Source: JADLHS01 sp039806955
Lineage (GTDB): Bacteria; Verrucomicrobiota; Verrucomicrobiia; Limisphaerales; JADLHS01
Assembly (NCBI GenBank): GCA_039806955.1
Contig: JBDHQI010000009.1
Coordinates: 1-64,000, forward strand
Reading direction: 5' to 3'
Length of the DNA stretch: 64,000 bases
Of the stretch, positions 17,324-26,982 are shown piece after piece. A program made the translations under genes and the position numbers. The notes under the pieces were generated by a model that ran no database searches, had not been told where the DNA came from, and saw only the letters and a list, made by a program, of their open reading frames with translations. How positions within the stretch are numbered: position 1 is the first letter of the stretch; each line of letters starts with the position of its first letter.

Positions 17324-19960
17324 ATGGAGAAGCTCTTATCGTTGGCTGGCAGCGGGCTGGCCTGTCTGGCCGTGCTCGCATCGGTCCAAGCCGCGCAACC
17401 GGATTTGCCGCCAGGCGCTCATCTTGCGGTGGTCGGCAATGCGCTCGCGGACCGGATGCAGTTCGATGGTTGGTTGGAGACGCTGCTCTACGCCAAATAC
17501 CCACAGCACGATCTCGTTTGCCGCAATCTCGCCGCCTCGGGCGATGAGGTCGCCACCTGGCATCGCTCGGAAAATTTTGGCTCCCGCGATGAATGGTTGC
17601 GGCGCGTCCAGGCGGACGTGGTGCTGGCTTTTTACGGCTTTAATGAATCATTCAAGGGTGATTCGGGATTGGCCAAATTTCGCGACGATCTGACCCGGTT
17701 CATCAAACACACTCGCGCCACCAATTACAGCGGCAAAGGCGCGCCGCAGCTCATCCTCTTTTCGCCCATCGCCTGCGAAAAACTGGCGGACCCCGATCAG
17801 CCGGACCCCACGGCGAACAACGAACGCCTGCGCGCTTACACCGCCGCGATGGCCGAGGTGGCTCAGGCGCAGCAAGTGCGCTTCGTCAATCTGTTTGAAA
17901 TGTCGCAACGGCTCTACGCGGAAGCCGCCGAACGCGGCCAATCGCTGACCTTCAACACGTTCATGCTGACTGAAGCAGGAAACCAGCGTCTGGCCACCGC
18001 GATTTTTCAGGCGGTATTTGATGAACAGCCGCCCCCACAATCACTTGAAAAGCTCCGCAGCGCCGTGCTCGACAAGAACGCGGAATGGCACGCGCGCTAC
18101 CGCACGGTGGATGGTTACAATGTTTACGGCGGCCGCTCACAACTGAGCTTTCCCCGCGCCAGCAAGGATTCGGAGAAGATCACCAATTACGAAGTCATGC
18201 AGGAAGAGATGCGGCAGCGCGACGTGAAAACGGCCAACCGCGATCGCCGCATCTGGGCGGTGGCGCGCGGCGGGGATCTGGCCGTGGACGATTCCAACCT
18301 GCCACCCGTCGCCACCTTTCAATCCAACAAACCCGACATCGCTCCGTTTTTGAGTGGCGAAGCCGCCATCAAACACATGACGGTGGCAAAAGGTTGCCGC
18401 GTCAATCTCTTCGCCAGCGAGGAAATGTTTCCCGAACTGGCGAGTCCGGTGCAGATGGCGTTCGACACCAAGGGCCGGCTCTGGGTGGCGGCCTGGCCGA
18501 GCTATCCGGAGCGCCGCCCGACCGATGTCGTCGCCGATAAATTGCTCATCTTTGAAGACACCAACGCCGACGGCCGGGCGGACAAGGTGAAGGTTTTTTT
18601 GGACGGACTGAACTGCCCGACCGGCTTTCAATTTTACCGCGACGGCGTGCTGGTCATGCAGGCGCCGGATTTGTGGTTCGTGCGTGACACGGACGGGGAT
18701 GATCGGGCGGACTGGAAGGAGCGGGTGTTGATGGGCATGGATTCGGCGGACTCGCATCACACCGCCAATTCCATGGTGTTGGAGCCGGGGGGGGCCACCT
18801 ATCTCAGCGACGGCGTGTTTCACCGGACGCAAGTGGAAACGGCCTGGGGGCCCGTGCGCAACGTGGACGGCTGCATTTACCGCTTCGAACCCCGCACCGG
18901 GCGGTTTGAGCGTTATGCGCCCTACGCCTTCCTTAATCCGCACGGGCGCGTGTTTGACTACTGGGGCAACGACATCATCACGGACGCCACCGGCAACAAC
19001 AGTTACTTCGGGCCGGCGATCAGCGGCCACCTCGCATTCCCAGCCAAACACGCCGACATCAAGGAATTTTGGGCGCGTCCCTCCCGGCCGTGCGCCGGCA
19101 CCGGCCTGCTTTCCAGCCGGCATTTCCCCGCCGAATTCCAAGGAAATTTTCTCAACTGCAACGTCATCGGTTTCCAGGGCATCTTCCGCGTCAAAGTCAC
19201 CGAGGACGGCGCGGGTCTGAAGGGCGAAACCATCGAAGACCTGGTGAAATCCGACGACCCCAATTTCCGTCCCTCGGGCGTCGGCGTGGCGCCGGATGGT
19301 TCGATTTATTTCCTGGATTGGGCCAAACCGCTGATCGGCCACATGCAACATCACATTCGCGACCCGCATCGTGACAAGACCCACGGACGGATTTACCGCA
19401 TCACTTACACAGGTCGCCCATTGTTGCAACCGCCTCCCGTGGATGGACAGCCTGTTGACAAACTTCTGGACCTGCTGAAGTCACCGGAGGATGGATTGCG
19501 TCTGCGCGCCAAGATCGAATTGGGCAAGCACGACCGCGCCCAAGTGATTGCCGCGCTGCAGCTCTGGATCGCAGGGTTGGACCCGCAAGACCAGGATTAC
19601 CCGCACCATCTGACCGAAGCGCTCTGGGTGCATCAGTGGCACAATGTCGTGAACCAGGATTTGCTCCGCCAACTGTTGCGTTCGCCAGATTATCATGCGC
19701 GCGCCGCCGCCACGCGAGTGCTTTGCTACTGGCGGGATCGCGTCGAAAATCCGCTCGATTTGCTCGCGGCTCAAGCCCAGGATGAAAACCCGCGAGTGCG
19801 TCTGGAAGCCGTGCGGGCGTGCAGTTTCTTTCCGACGGCGAAAGCGGCGGAAGTGGCGTTGCTCGCTTTGGATAAGGAAGCGGACCCCAGCCAGCCGGAT
19901 TACTACATCAAGTATTGCCTCGATGAAACCATGAAGGCGCTCGATCCGTATTTGAAATAA
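17324..19960 (+). CDS. SGNH-hydrolase-like plus PVC-type dehydrogenase propeller protein
   Basis: An 878-residue secreted protein (signal peptide LACLAVLASVQA). Residues about 30-240 are SGNH/GDSL-like, but block I reads GNALADR instead of GDS, so the nucleophilic Ser is missing; the NLAASGDE and YGFNES blocks are kept. Residues about 350-690 form the dehydrogenase-type propeller (GCRVNLFASEEMFPELASP, DTNADGRAD, GVGVAPDGSIYFLDW). Residues 700-878 are HEAT-like. No CxxCH is present, unlike the protein at 14099; the next gene supplies cupredoxin and cytochrome domains. The two may form a split electron-transfer complex. Confidence 0.85.
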   Translation: MEKLLSLAGSGLACLAVLASVQAAQPDLPPGAHLAVVGNALADRMQFDGWLETLLYAKYPQHDLVCRNLAASGDEVATWHRSENFGSRDEWLRRVQADVVLAFYGFNESFKGDSGLAKFRDDLTRFIKHTRATNYSGKGAPQLILFSPIACEKLADPDQPDPTANNERLRAYTAAMAEVAQAQQVRFVNLFEMSQRLYAEAAERGQSLTFNTFMLTEAGNQRLATAIFQAVFDEQPPPQSLEKLRSAVLDKNAEWHARYRTVDGYNVYGGRSQLSFPRASKDSEKITNYEVMQEEMRQRDVKTANRDRRIWAVARGGDLAVDDSNLPPVATFQSNKPDIAPFLSGEAAIKHMTVAKGCRVNLFASEEMFPELASPVQMAFDTKGRLWVAAWPSYPERRPTDVVADKLLIFEDTNADGRADKVKVFLDGLNCPTGFQFYRDGVLVMQAPDLWFVRDTDGDDRADWKERVLMGMDSADSHHTANSMVLEPGGATYLSDGVFHRTQVETAWGPVRNVDGCIYRFEPRTGRFERYAPYAFLNPHGRVFDYWGNDIITDATGNNSYFGPAISGHLAFPAKHADIKEFWARPSRPCAGTGLLSSRHFPAEFQGNFLNCNVIGFQGIFRVKVTEDGAGLKGETIEDLVKSDDPNFRPSGVGVAPDGSIYFLDWAKPLIGHMQHHIRDPHRDKTHGRIYRITYTGRPLLQPPPVDGQPVDKLLDLLKSPEDGLRLRAKIELGKHDRAQVIAALQLWIAGLDPQDQDYPHHLTEALWVHQWHNVVNQDLLRQLLRSPDYHARAAATRVLCYWRDRVENPLDLLAAQAQDENPRVRLEAVRACSFFPTAKAAEVALLALDKEADPSQPDYYIKYCLDETMKALDPYLK

Positions 19961-20006
19961 TGTCGAGCGCGCGGCAAAAAGCGGATCGGAAAACCAATTG
20001 CAGGAG

Positions 20007-21887
20007 ATGAGTTACGCGCGGCTTTGGATTATCTGCGGCGTATTGGGCGGCGGTCTTTGGCTCGCTCAAGCGGATGAGCCTTCCCCCGCCAAACCCTTCT
20101 TCCTGCCGAAAAGTCCGGTGGCCGCCGCTTATGTCTTGGGACGCCTTTCCAACCAGGAACTGACCGCCGCCCCACGTAGCGAATTTGTTTACGTAGCCTT
20201 GTTGCAACGTGCTGGCCTGGCCCGGAAATACCACGTGGAAGCACTCAACGGCCTGGCAAAGCTGCGCCAAACGGATGCGCTCACCGAGCTGCTCGCCGGT
20301 CTGACCGAGTTGGATACCAAAGGCGCGACCGTAGAACCGGTGTTGCACGAACTCGCGCCCTTGTTGCTGCAATCTGATGCCAATGCGCTTAAAGCCAAAT
20401 CCGCAACTCTGGCTCAGTTGGCCCAGGCCGCAAAGCTGCCTTTCACCCGGCAACTGGCCTACGCCGCCCTGCTCACCATCGAAGGCGCTGACGGCCCCAC
20501 CTGGCAACAGACGTCGGCTCACCCAGGGCAATTCGCCGACCTCGTGTCGGGCATCGCGTTGCTGCGTGATCCCAATCAACGCGCAACATTTCACCCGCAA
20601 CTGGCGGCGCTCTTGCAAACGGCGGAACCACCCGAAGTCCGACGCGCCGCCATCAGCAGCAGCGTCACCCTGCCCGGCTCGGAAGCCGAAGTTTTCAACA
20701 CGTTGGCGGGCTTGATTCGCTCGGGCACCGAGCGCGCCACAGCCATTGCGGCGTTGCAAAAAATTCCGCGCTCATTCTGGCCACGCGACCAATTGGAGCC
20801 GTTGACAACCAGTCTCGTGGCGTATCTCCAAACCGTACCCGTCGAACAACGCACCGCCCCGGAGGCGTTGAGCGCGTTCCAACTTGCCACCGATCTGACG
20901 GCGTTACTGCCGACCGAAACGGCGGTGACTTTTGGCAGGACTCTGCGCTCACTGGGCGTGAGCGTTTTCGTCATTCGCACGATTCCGGAACAGATGCTCT
21001 ACGATCAGTCGCTCATCGTCGTAGCCGTGGGTAAACCAGTCGAGTTGGTGTTGATCAATGATGACGCAATGCCGCACAATCTTGTCATCACGCAGCCGGA
21101 GGCGTTGGAAGAGATCGGGAACGCGGCGGAGCGCCTGCCGCCGACGCCTGACGCGCAAGGGCGGCTTTACGTGCCCCATTCGCCTCTGGTGCTGCACGCC
21201 ACCAAGCTGGTCGAATTCGGTCAACAGGCGCGATTGAGTTTCACCGCTCCGGACACCCCGGGCGATTACCATTTTGTTTGCACGTTCCCCGGACATTGGC
21301 GACGCATGAACGGCACGCTGGCGGTGGTTCAGGATGTGGAAGCTTATCTGGCCAGTCACGCTGCCCAAAAGACGCCTCAGATCACCGAGTGGAAAATCGA
21401 GGAACTGACGCCCGCACTGTCAAAACTGAACTCGGGACGCGATTGGCGGCACGGTCAGGAATTATTCACGCAACTCTCGTGCGCTTCCTGTCATCGGATT
21501 GGCAACGAAGGCGCAACGTTCGGCCCGGACTTGACTGCAGTTTTTGCGCAGTTCCAAGATGATCCCCGGGCGGTGTTGCAGCAAATCCTCGAACCCTCGC
21601 TGGTCATCAGTAACGCGTATCGCGCGTTTGATTTTGAACTCGCGGATGGCGAGGAGATTTCGGGTTTGATCGTCAAGGACGATGGCCAATCGCTGACCGT
21701 GCAAGCGGGCGCATCCGCCGCACTGACCCATACCTTCACCAAAGCCCAAATCAAAACGCAGCAACCGCAGCGCTCCTCACTGATGCCCGTTGGCCTGCTC
21801 AACCAAAGTTCCGCCGAGGATATTCTGGACCTGCTGGCCTTCATCAGGGCGGGGGGCGCGCCCGCCGAACATTCACATCAGCCCTGA
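20007..21887 (+). CDS. HEAT-repeat / cupredoxin / cytochrome c electron-transfer protein
   Basis: About 626 residues. A signal peptide (LWIICGVLGGGLWLAQA) precedes HEAT-like helices (about 30-310). Residues about 320-435 form a type I copper domain: MPHNLVI gives one His, and FVCTFPGHWRRMNG gives Cys, His and Met ligands. Residues about 480-626 are a cytochrome c domain with CASCH near 492 and LMPVGL as the likely axial Met. It probably accepts electrons from the propeller protein encoded just upstream. The ATG at 20007 has AGGAG directly abutting it, too close to be ideal; a TTG at 19998 is the alternative. Confidence 0.85.
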   Translation: MSYARLWIICGVLGGGLWLAQADEPSPAKPFFLPKSPVAAAYVLGRLSNQELTAAPRSEFVYVALLQRAGLARKYHVEALNGLAKLRQTDALTELLAGLTELDTKGATVEPVLHELAPLLLQSDANALKAKSATLAQLAQAAKLPFTRQLAYAALLTIEGADGPTWQQTSAHPGQFADLVSGIALLRDPNQRATFHPQLAALLQTAEPPEVRRAAISSSVTLPGSEAEVFNTLAGLIRSGTERATAIAALQKIPRSFWPRDQLEPLTTSLVAYLQTVPVEQRTAPEALSAFQLATDLTALLPTETAVTFGRTLRSLGVSVFVIRTIPEQMLYDQSLIVVAVGKPVELVLINDDAMPHNLVITQPEALEEIGNAAERLPPTPDAQGRLYVPHSPLVLHATKLVEFGQQARLSFTAPDTPGDYHFVCTFPGHWRRMNGTLAVVQDVEAYLASHAAQKTPQITEWKIEELTPALSKLNSGRDWRHGQELFTQLSCASCHRIGNEGATFGPDLTAVFAQFQDDPRAVLQQILEPSLVISNAYRAFDFELADGEEISGLIVKDDGQSLTVQAGASAALTHTFTKAQIKTQQPQRSSLMPVGLLNQSSAEDILDLLAFIRAGGAPAEHSHQP

Positions 21888-21938
21888 TGCCTTTGCACTT
21901 GCCTGATGCGCCATCACGTCCAACACTTTGAATCGCGC

Positions 21939-22940
21939 ATGAATTTCACAACACGATTGGCCGTTACACTAAGCTTGGGACTGATTGGCAACGTCGCCAG
22001 GGCGCAGCCGGGAGTGACTTACTCGGGTACCGAGGGACCAGGGCTGGGCAAACGCATCGTGTTTTTGAGTGGCGACGAGGAGTACCGTTCGGAGGAAGGA
22101 TTGCCAATGCTGGCCAAAATTCTGGCCACGCACCACGGCTTCACCTGCACGGTTTTGTTCGCCATCAATCCCGCCGATGGCACGATTGATCCGAACAACC
22201 CAACCAACATCCCCGGGATGGCGGCGCTTGATAATGCGGACCTGTGCGTATTGCAATGGCGCTTTCGCGAATTGCCCGACGCGGATATGAAACATTTCGT
22301 GGATTACTTGCAGCGCGGTAAACCCATCATCGGACTGCGCACGGCCACCCATTCGTTTGCCTACTCGCGCAACCCCAACAGCCCTTACGCAAAATACGAC
22401 TGGAAAAACCAAGACTGGCCGGGTGGATTTGGCCGGCAAGTGCTGGGTGACACCTGGGTAAACCACCACGGCGAACACGGCAAACAAAGCACGCGCGGCA
22501 TCATCAACACGGCGTTGCAAACGCATCCGATTCTGCGCGGCGTGACGGAGATTTGGGGCCCCACCGATGTTTATGAAATTGCGCATCTGCCCAAGGACGC
22601 CTCGGTGCTGGTCTGGGGACAGGTGCTTCAGGGCATGCGCCCCACGGACCCGCCATTGGCAGGCGCAAAGAATGATCCCATGATGCCACTCGTTTGGGTG
22701 CGGAATTACTCTTGGAATAATGGACAGACATCGAAAGTGGTCACTACGACAATGGGAGCTGCCACTGATTTGCAGAGTGCCGGTCTGCGGCGTCTGCTGG
22801 TGAACGCCTGCTATTGGGCGGTGGGGTTGGATGACGTCATCCCGGCGGCAGCCGCCGTGGATTACGTGGGCGAATTTCAACCCACGCCGTTCGGTTTTGG
22901 CAAATTCAAGCGCGGCGTCAAACCATCCGATCTGAAGTGA
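21939..22940 (+). CDS. ThuA-like domain protein, secreted
   Basis: A 333-residue protein with a signal peptide (MNFTTRLAVTLSLGLIGNVARA). The body fits the ThuA-like, class-I-glutamine-amidotransferase-like fold: RIVFLSGDEEYRSEEGLPML at the start, LRTATHSFAY in the middle and VWVRNYSWNNGQ later. ThuA proteins were first linked to trehalose/sucrose use; in PVC bacteria they often sit beside membrane-bound dehydrogenase-like proteins, as here. The ATG at 21939 is preferred over 21906 because it starts the signal peptide. It is the last gene of the 17.3-22.9 kb same-strand set. Confidence 0.82.
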   Translation: MNFTTRLAVTLSLGLIGNVARAQPGVTYSGTEGPGLGKRIVFLSGDEEYRSEEGLPMLAKILATHHGFTCTVLFAINPADGTIDPNNPTNIPGMAALDNADLCVLQWRFRELPDADMKHFVDYLQRGKPIIGLRTATHSFAYSRNPNSPYAKYDWKNQDWPGGFGRQVLGDTWVNHHGEHGKQSTRGIINTALQTHPILRGVTEIWGPTDVYEIAHLPKDASVLVWGQVLQGMRPTDPPLAGAKNDPMMPLVWVRNYSWNNGQTSKVVTTTMGAATDLQSAGLRRLLVNACYWAVGLDDVIPAAAAVDYVGEFQPTPFGFGKFKRGVKPSDLK

Positions 22941-23282
22941 CCAAACCAACCGCTGCCGCATGGGTGCGTTCCTTGCATCCGTGAAAGAGCATCTGGAAAA
23001 CCTGACGCCGACGTAGAGCTTCAGCGCAAAGCCTCCTCGTCGAACCCTCGAATACGACCGACTTCGGCGATCCACAACTCTCCTGTCAGCAAAGACCTCT
23101 TCAATCCCTCAATCAAAACGCGGATAGGCGAACATTCGGGGCGGCGACTGCATTCAACCAGAGCGGACGGCTTGCCGGGTTTGGGAAAACAATGTTGCAA
23201 CAGTTGGACGAGAATAAATGCTTCCAACGCGGCAATTGCAACCGGCGCGGTCGTGATCGTGAATGAGGCCAGACAGATTGGT
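22941..23282. other. Intergenic stretch between convergent genes
   Basis: No gene can be supported. One minus-strand frame stays open for roughly 85 codons (23281 down to 23021) but has no start of its own, lies after the stop of the hydrolase gene and matches no family I recognise. It may be decayed coding sequence. No strong terminator hairpin was seen. Confidence 0.5.
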
Positions 23283-24377
23283 TCAGCGTAATTGTTCCGC
23301 GAGCAGGTGATAGGCTTGTTCTCGCACTGGCGCGGGAAAATCATGTCCACCGGACGGATGGACGACACGCAAATTGCCCGGGGCGCGGTACAGTTGATAA
23401 ATCGGTCGAGCGGCGCGAACACAGTCATCCACGCTGCTGGCGCGAAAATTGGAATCGTCCAACGGCGCGCTGATGAAAACCATGCGGGGCGCGAGGACTC
23501 CAAGCAGCTCTGGAAAGTCGAAGGGAATTCCACTCAAGTCATGACGATAGTCAGACAGTCTGGACATGTAACGGGTTTGACCCCAACCCTGCCCTGGCGA
23601 CCACTGCTGCAGATCGCCGCCGGCGTAATCGGAAAATGCATCAAAACCGCAACTGGAAATCACCACCTTGAGACGCGCGTCCTGCGCGGCGGTGAAGATG
23701 GCGTTGTGTCCGCCCAACGAATGACCAATCACGCCATAACCCCGGTGGTTCACAAATGACAGGGCGTCGAGCACGTCCAGCGCGCGTTGGTTGTCCCATA
23801 CCGCTTTCAACGTGCCGCTGTTCCAGCCCAGTTGCTCCAGGTCCGGCTGATAATTCGCCATCAACGGATACGCGGGGGCGATGGTGACAAAACCGCGTGT
23901 GGCCAAATCGTGCGCGTAAGCCCGGTAATAGTCGCGAACCGATTCCACCACCGATCGGTGTCCGTATTTCATATCGGTTGGATGCAGACACAAAACAGCC
24001 GGAAGGTTTTTGCCGCCAGTCAAGGCGCGCTTGGGCAGGCACAAATAGGCCGGCACCCGCGAACCCGGTTCGGATTGGTAGCTGATCAACCGGCGTTCGT
24101 AGCTGCCGCAGTCTTTAACCTCGGTGATTTGCAGTTCAAGTTCGCACCATCTGGCTTCGCGATCCGGCAATTCGCCCGCCACCTTTGCAAAGCCCCGCAA
24201 AATTTCTGCGCGGCGTTGCTCCCAGTCGCGCTTTGATTTGACCGGACGCACTACATCGTTTTGATTGTGGTAAACCAAAAGATTGGTACGCGGCAAGCGT
24301 TCAGCCCGCGCGGTGGAACTCATTCCACAAACAATTATCAGGATGGCGAGGTGGCGGGCCAAGAAACGCGATTTCAT
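23283..24377 (-). CDS. Secreted alpha/beta hydrolase (dienelactone hydrolase/acetyl-esterase-like)
   Basis: A 364-residue protein with a signal peptide (ARHLAILIIVCGMSSTARA). It has the catalytic elbow GHSLGGHNAI, an acidic residue in FISAPLDDSNF, and His in HPSGGHDFP, giving a full Ser-Asp-His triad in the expected order. An N-terminal extension of about 90 residues precedes the hydrolase core (LPAVLCLHPT). Related proteins in polysaccharide loci are often acetyl or acyl esterases, and de-esterification of a glycan is a reasonable inference. It lies 53 nt downstream of the ceramidase-like gene and is probably the last gene of that operon. Confidence 0.82.
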   Translation of the reverse strand: MKSRFLARHLAILIIVCGMSSTARAERLPRTNLLVYHNQNDVVRPVKSKRDWEQRRAEILRGFAKVAGELPDREARWCELELQITEVKDCGSYERRLISYQSEPGSRVPAYLCLPKRALTGGKNLPAVLCLHPTDMKYGHRSVVESVRDYYRAYAHDLATRGFVTIAPAYPLMANYQPDLEQLGWNSGTLKAVWDNQRALDVLDALSFVNHRGYGVIGHSLGGHNAIFTAAQDARLKVVISSCGFDAFSDYAGGDLQQWSPGQGWGQTRYMSRLSDYRHDLSGIPFDFPELLGVLAPRMVFISAPLDDSNFRASSVDDCVRAARPIYQLYRAPGNLRVVHPSGGHDFPAPVREQAYHLLAEQLR

Positions 24378-24430
24378 ATCGTGGCTTACAATGGCAAATC
24401 AACACGTAACCGCAAGCGTAACGGTTCGAT

Positions 24431-25726
24431 TTATCTCACTTTCGAGACCGGAGTCGAAGCGACGGGCGACGCGGTGAGTGCTTGGAGAATAGCGAACGCT
24501 TCCTCCAGCAAGAACTCAAGCGCTCCCGTCCGGGGTCGAAAGCCACCATAAAACAAATGCGCCACCTCGACTTCGTAGCCGCCCTCGCGGTATGCGGCGC
24601 GCGTGGGCAGATAGCCAACGTCGCCGTTTGCATAGCCGATCACATAGACCTTCCGGTCGCTCCTGCGCCGCAGCAGGTCGGTAAATTCGGAAAACACCTC
24701 GGCATTCGCGCCGAGCAAAATGACTTCATTCAAACTCACTCCGAACAACTCGGCCTCGTGATGATCAGCGGCGCGACCAGTTCCATCCCGCAACAGCGTC
24801 TGCCGCCAGTGTTCGACCACGCGTCGGTATTTGTCACCCCATTGCGCGAGCGGACCGACATCCTGCAAGGCCCGATCGGCGAATTCATTGATCCCAACCG
24901 CGTCCAGCACTTCGAGCGGTAGCGACACGGCACGCCGGACGATACGCAAGCTTGGCTCAGAACACGGCGCGGCTTGCAACAACAGCCCGGCAACGGCATC
25001 GGCAATTTGCGCGCCCCAGACCCGCACCTGGGCGGCGGCCACGTTTTCCGCAGGCGGATTCAAGTTGCCGCAGGCTCCGTTGGTCATCAGCACCATGGGC
25101 TGGCCGGGTAACATTTGAGCCAGGCGGTTGGCCGCCGCGCCGGAAAGGTCCGCGCTGACTTGGCAATTGGTTGGGCCGAGGGCCACCGGATGAATCGCGT
25201 AATTCAACAGCGCGGCGGCGAACGTGCCGTCCGCCCGGCGGAATCCCAAGGCCCCGACGCGAGAGTCGGTATGTGCCGAAGCGCGCTTCCGCCGGTCCAC
25301 TGCCAGATCCAGCCTTCCTTCCACCGCCAATAATTCGTGCGGCCCGGTTGTCTTGAGTGCGGCGCGCGCGACTGCTTGCAACTGCTGGAGGAGAAATTTC
25401 ACGTAGGCCGGATCGTACTCCCCCGCCTCGCGCAGATGAATGGTGCAAGGGCCAGCGTGAGTGTGGGTTGCCGAAAGCATCACTTGCGCTTCTACCAGCC
25501 CGAGTTCCTGCTTCGCCCAACGGCGAAACGTCTGCACAATGACGCGATCAAAGCCGATCAGGTCGCAGTGGATCCAAAGCAGCCGCGCGGTATCAGTCGC
25601 AAGATAAAGCGCTTTGGCAAACAACGGATCGAGAATGGAGGTGGAAGGCTGGACGCGCGCGGCGAAGCCGGACAGTTCCACGCCCGGTTGCGGAGTGATT
25701 TCAAGTTGTGCCGCCCCCAGTCTCAT
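24431..25726 (-). CDS. Neutral/alkaline ceramidase N-terminal-domain-like protein
   Basis: About 431 residues. The core fits the neutral ceramidase N-terminal family: MRLGAAQLEITPQPGVELSG at the start, then MLSATHTHAGPCTIH with the zinc-ligand-like His pair, HPVALG, NGACGNLNP and a late VIGYANGDVGYLPTRAAYR. No signal peptide is seen, so it may be cytoplasmic, unlike secreted ceramidases. In this phylum the family is large and mostly uncharacterised, and ceramide cleavage should not be assumed. The ATG at 25726 overlaps the stop of the aminotransferase gene (ATGA), which supports this start over upstream codons in the same frame. Confidence 0.85.
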   Translation of the reverse strand: MRLGAAQLEITPQPGVELSGFAARVQPSTSILDPLFAKALYLATDTARLLWIHCDLIGFDRVIVQTFRRWAKQELGLVEAQVMLSATHTHAGPCTIHLREAGEYDPAYVKFLLQQLQAVARAALKTTGPHELLAVEGRLDLAVDRRKRASAHTDSRVGALGFRRADGTFAAALLNYAIHPVALGPTNCQVSADLSGAAANRLAQMLPGQPMVLMTNGACGNLNPPAENVAAAQVRVWGAQIADAVAGLLLQAAPCSEPSLRIVRRAVSLPLEVLDAVGINEFADRALQDVGPLAQWGDKYRRVVEHWRQTLLRDGTGRAADHHEAELFGVSLNEVILLGANAEVFSEFTDLLRRRSDRKVYVIGYANGDVGYLPTRAAYREGGYEVEVAHLFYGGFRPRTGALEFLLEEAFAILQALTASPVASTPVSKVR

Positions 25727-26982
25727 GATCGCACCTTGGCCAGGTCCCGACGGTGTTCGTAAACTTTCGCAAAGGCGCGGGCGATGTCGTCCATGTCCGC
25801 GCGGGCGCCCAGGAAAAGATTTTGCTCGAGCCACGCGCCTTGTTCCCCGCAAATCGTTTCGCAATTCGGACATTGTACTTTGCCGAAGTCCAGGCGCTTG
25901 CGGGCTTTGGGCAGATACGGGCCGAACGCCTTTTTGCGGAACAACGGTTGCCGATACAACGGCAACGGATAACCGCCGGAAACCGGAATGCCCTCCGCCG
26001 CCAGCGCCTTGAGGATCGCCGCGCGAGGGGCGCCAAACGCCTGCGCGTCAATCCGGAACAAAAACAAATGATAGCTGTGCCGCGTGGTGGCGGCGGTGCG
26101 TTGCTGGGGATAAAGGCCTGGAATCTGCCGCAGTTTCGCCGCGAGATATTGGCCGTTGCGATCGCGCGTGTTCGTCTGAGCTTCCAAACGGCTCAATTGC
26201 GCGTTCAGCACCGCGCCCTGAAATTCGCCCAGGCGATAGTTGGCCGACATGACGTGATGCTCATACCACACACCACCGGGCAGGCGACCGCAGTTGTGAA
26301 TTGAACGACACGCTTCGGCGAGTTGATCAGCATTGGTCGTGATGATGCCGCCCTCGCCCGCAGTAAGATTCTTGGACGATTGGAAGGAGAATGAGCCGAG
26401 CTGACCCATGCTGCCGGCAGGTTGCTTTTGGTGACGCGCCCCGTGGGCATGGGCGGCGTCTTCAATCACGATCAACCTGTGTTTCCGCGCGAGCGCCATG
26501 AGCCGGGTCATATCCGCGGGTTGCCCGGCGAAGTGAACTGGTATGATGGCGCGGGTAAGCGGGGTGATCGCGGCGGCAACGGCATGGGGATCGAGGTTGA
26601 AAGTTTCCAGCTCAATGTCGGCAAAGACGGGGATCATGTTCGCCTCAACGACTGCAGTTGCCGTGGCGAGAAAGGTGTAGGGCGGCACAATGACTTCAGC
26701 GCCCGCCTCCAACCCGGCGGCCATCAAAGCAATGCGCAACGACACCGTGCCGTTGACCACTGCGATGGCGTGTCGGCAGCCGTGCATGGCGGCAAAGCGG
26801 CGCTCGAACTCGGCCACTTCGTTGCCATGCAGCTTGCCCCATTTGCCACTGCGCAACGCGCGCAACACTCGTCGCTCTTCGGGTTTGCCGAACACCGGCC
26901 AGGCGGGAAACGGACGTGGGCGGATCTTCGGCCCGCCGAACAAGGCCAGTTTGGTTTGGGACATCGTCGGTACAGTTTTCAT
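25723..26982 (-). CDS. DegT/DnrJ/EryC1/StrS-family PLP aminotransferase
   Basis: A 419-residue cytoplasmic enzyme. The PLP-binding Lys is in SFQSSKNLTAGEGG; the Asp that contacts the pyridine nitrogen is in VIEDAAHAHGA. The N-terminus (LALFGGPKIRPRPFPAWP) resembles scyllo-inosose-type aminotransferases, so the substrate may be a keto-cyclitol or keto-sugar; this is an inference. The start codon overlaps the GH84 stop, and the stop overlaps the ceramidase-like start, both as ATGA, so the three proteins are translationally coupled. Placement in a catabolic-looking operon is unusual for a family mostly known from nucleotide-sugar biosynthesis. Confidence 0.88.
   Translation of the reverse strand: MKTVPTMSQTKLALFGGPKIRPRPFPAWPVFGKPEERRVLRALRSGKWGKLHGNEVAEFERRFAAMHGCRHAIAVVNGTVSLRIALMAAGLEAGAEVIVPPYTFLATATAVVEANMIPVFADIELETFNLDPHAVAAAITPLTRAIIPVHFAGQPADMTRLMALARKHRLIVIEDAAHAHGARHQKQPAGSMGQLGSFSFQSSKNLTAGEGGIITTNADQLAEACRSIHNCGRLPGGVWYEHHVMSANYRLGEFQGAVLNAQLSRLEAQTNTRDRNGQYLAAKLRQIPGLYPQQRTAATTRHSYHLFLFRIDAQAFGAPRAAILKALAAEGIPVSGGYPLPLYRQPLFRKKAFGPYLPKARKRLDFGKVQCPNCETICGEQGAWLEQNLFLGARADMDDIARAFAKVYEHRRDLAKVRS

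Noticed and set aside
18137..19429. Minus-strand frame of 430 codons inside the SGNH/propeller gene
   Set aside because: Overlaps a well-supported gene and reads as His/Val/Arg-rich antisense sequence.
23021..23282. Possible small minus-strand gene after the hydrolase
   Set aside because: Open frame of about 85 codons without a start or ribosome site and without a family match; left as unexplained sequence.
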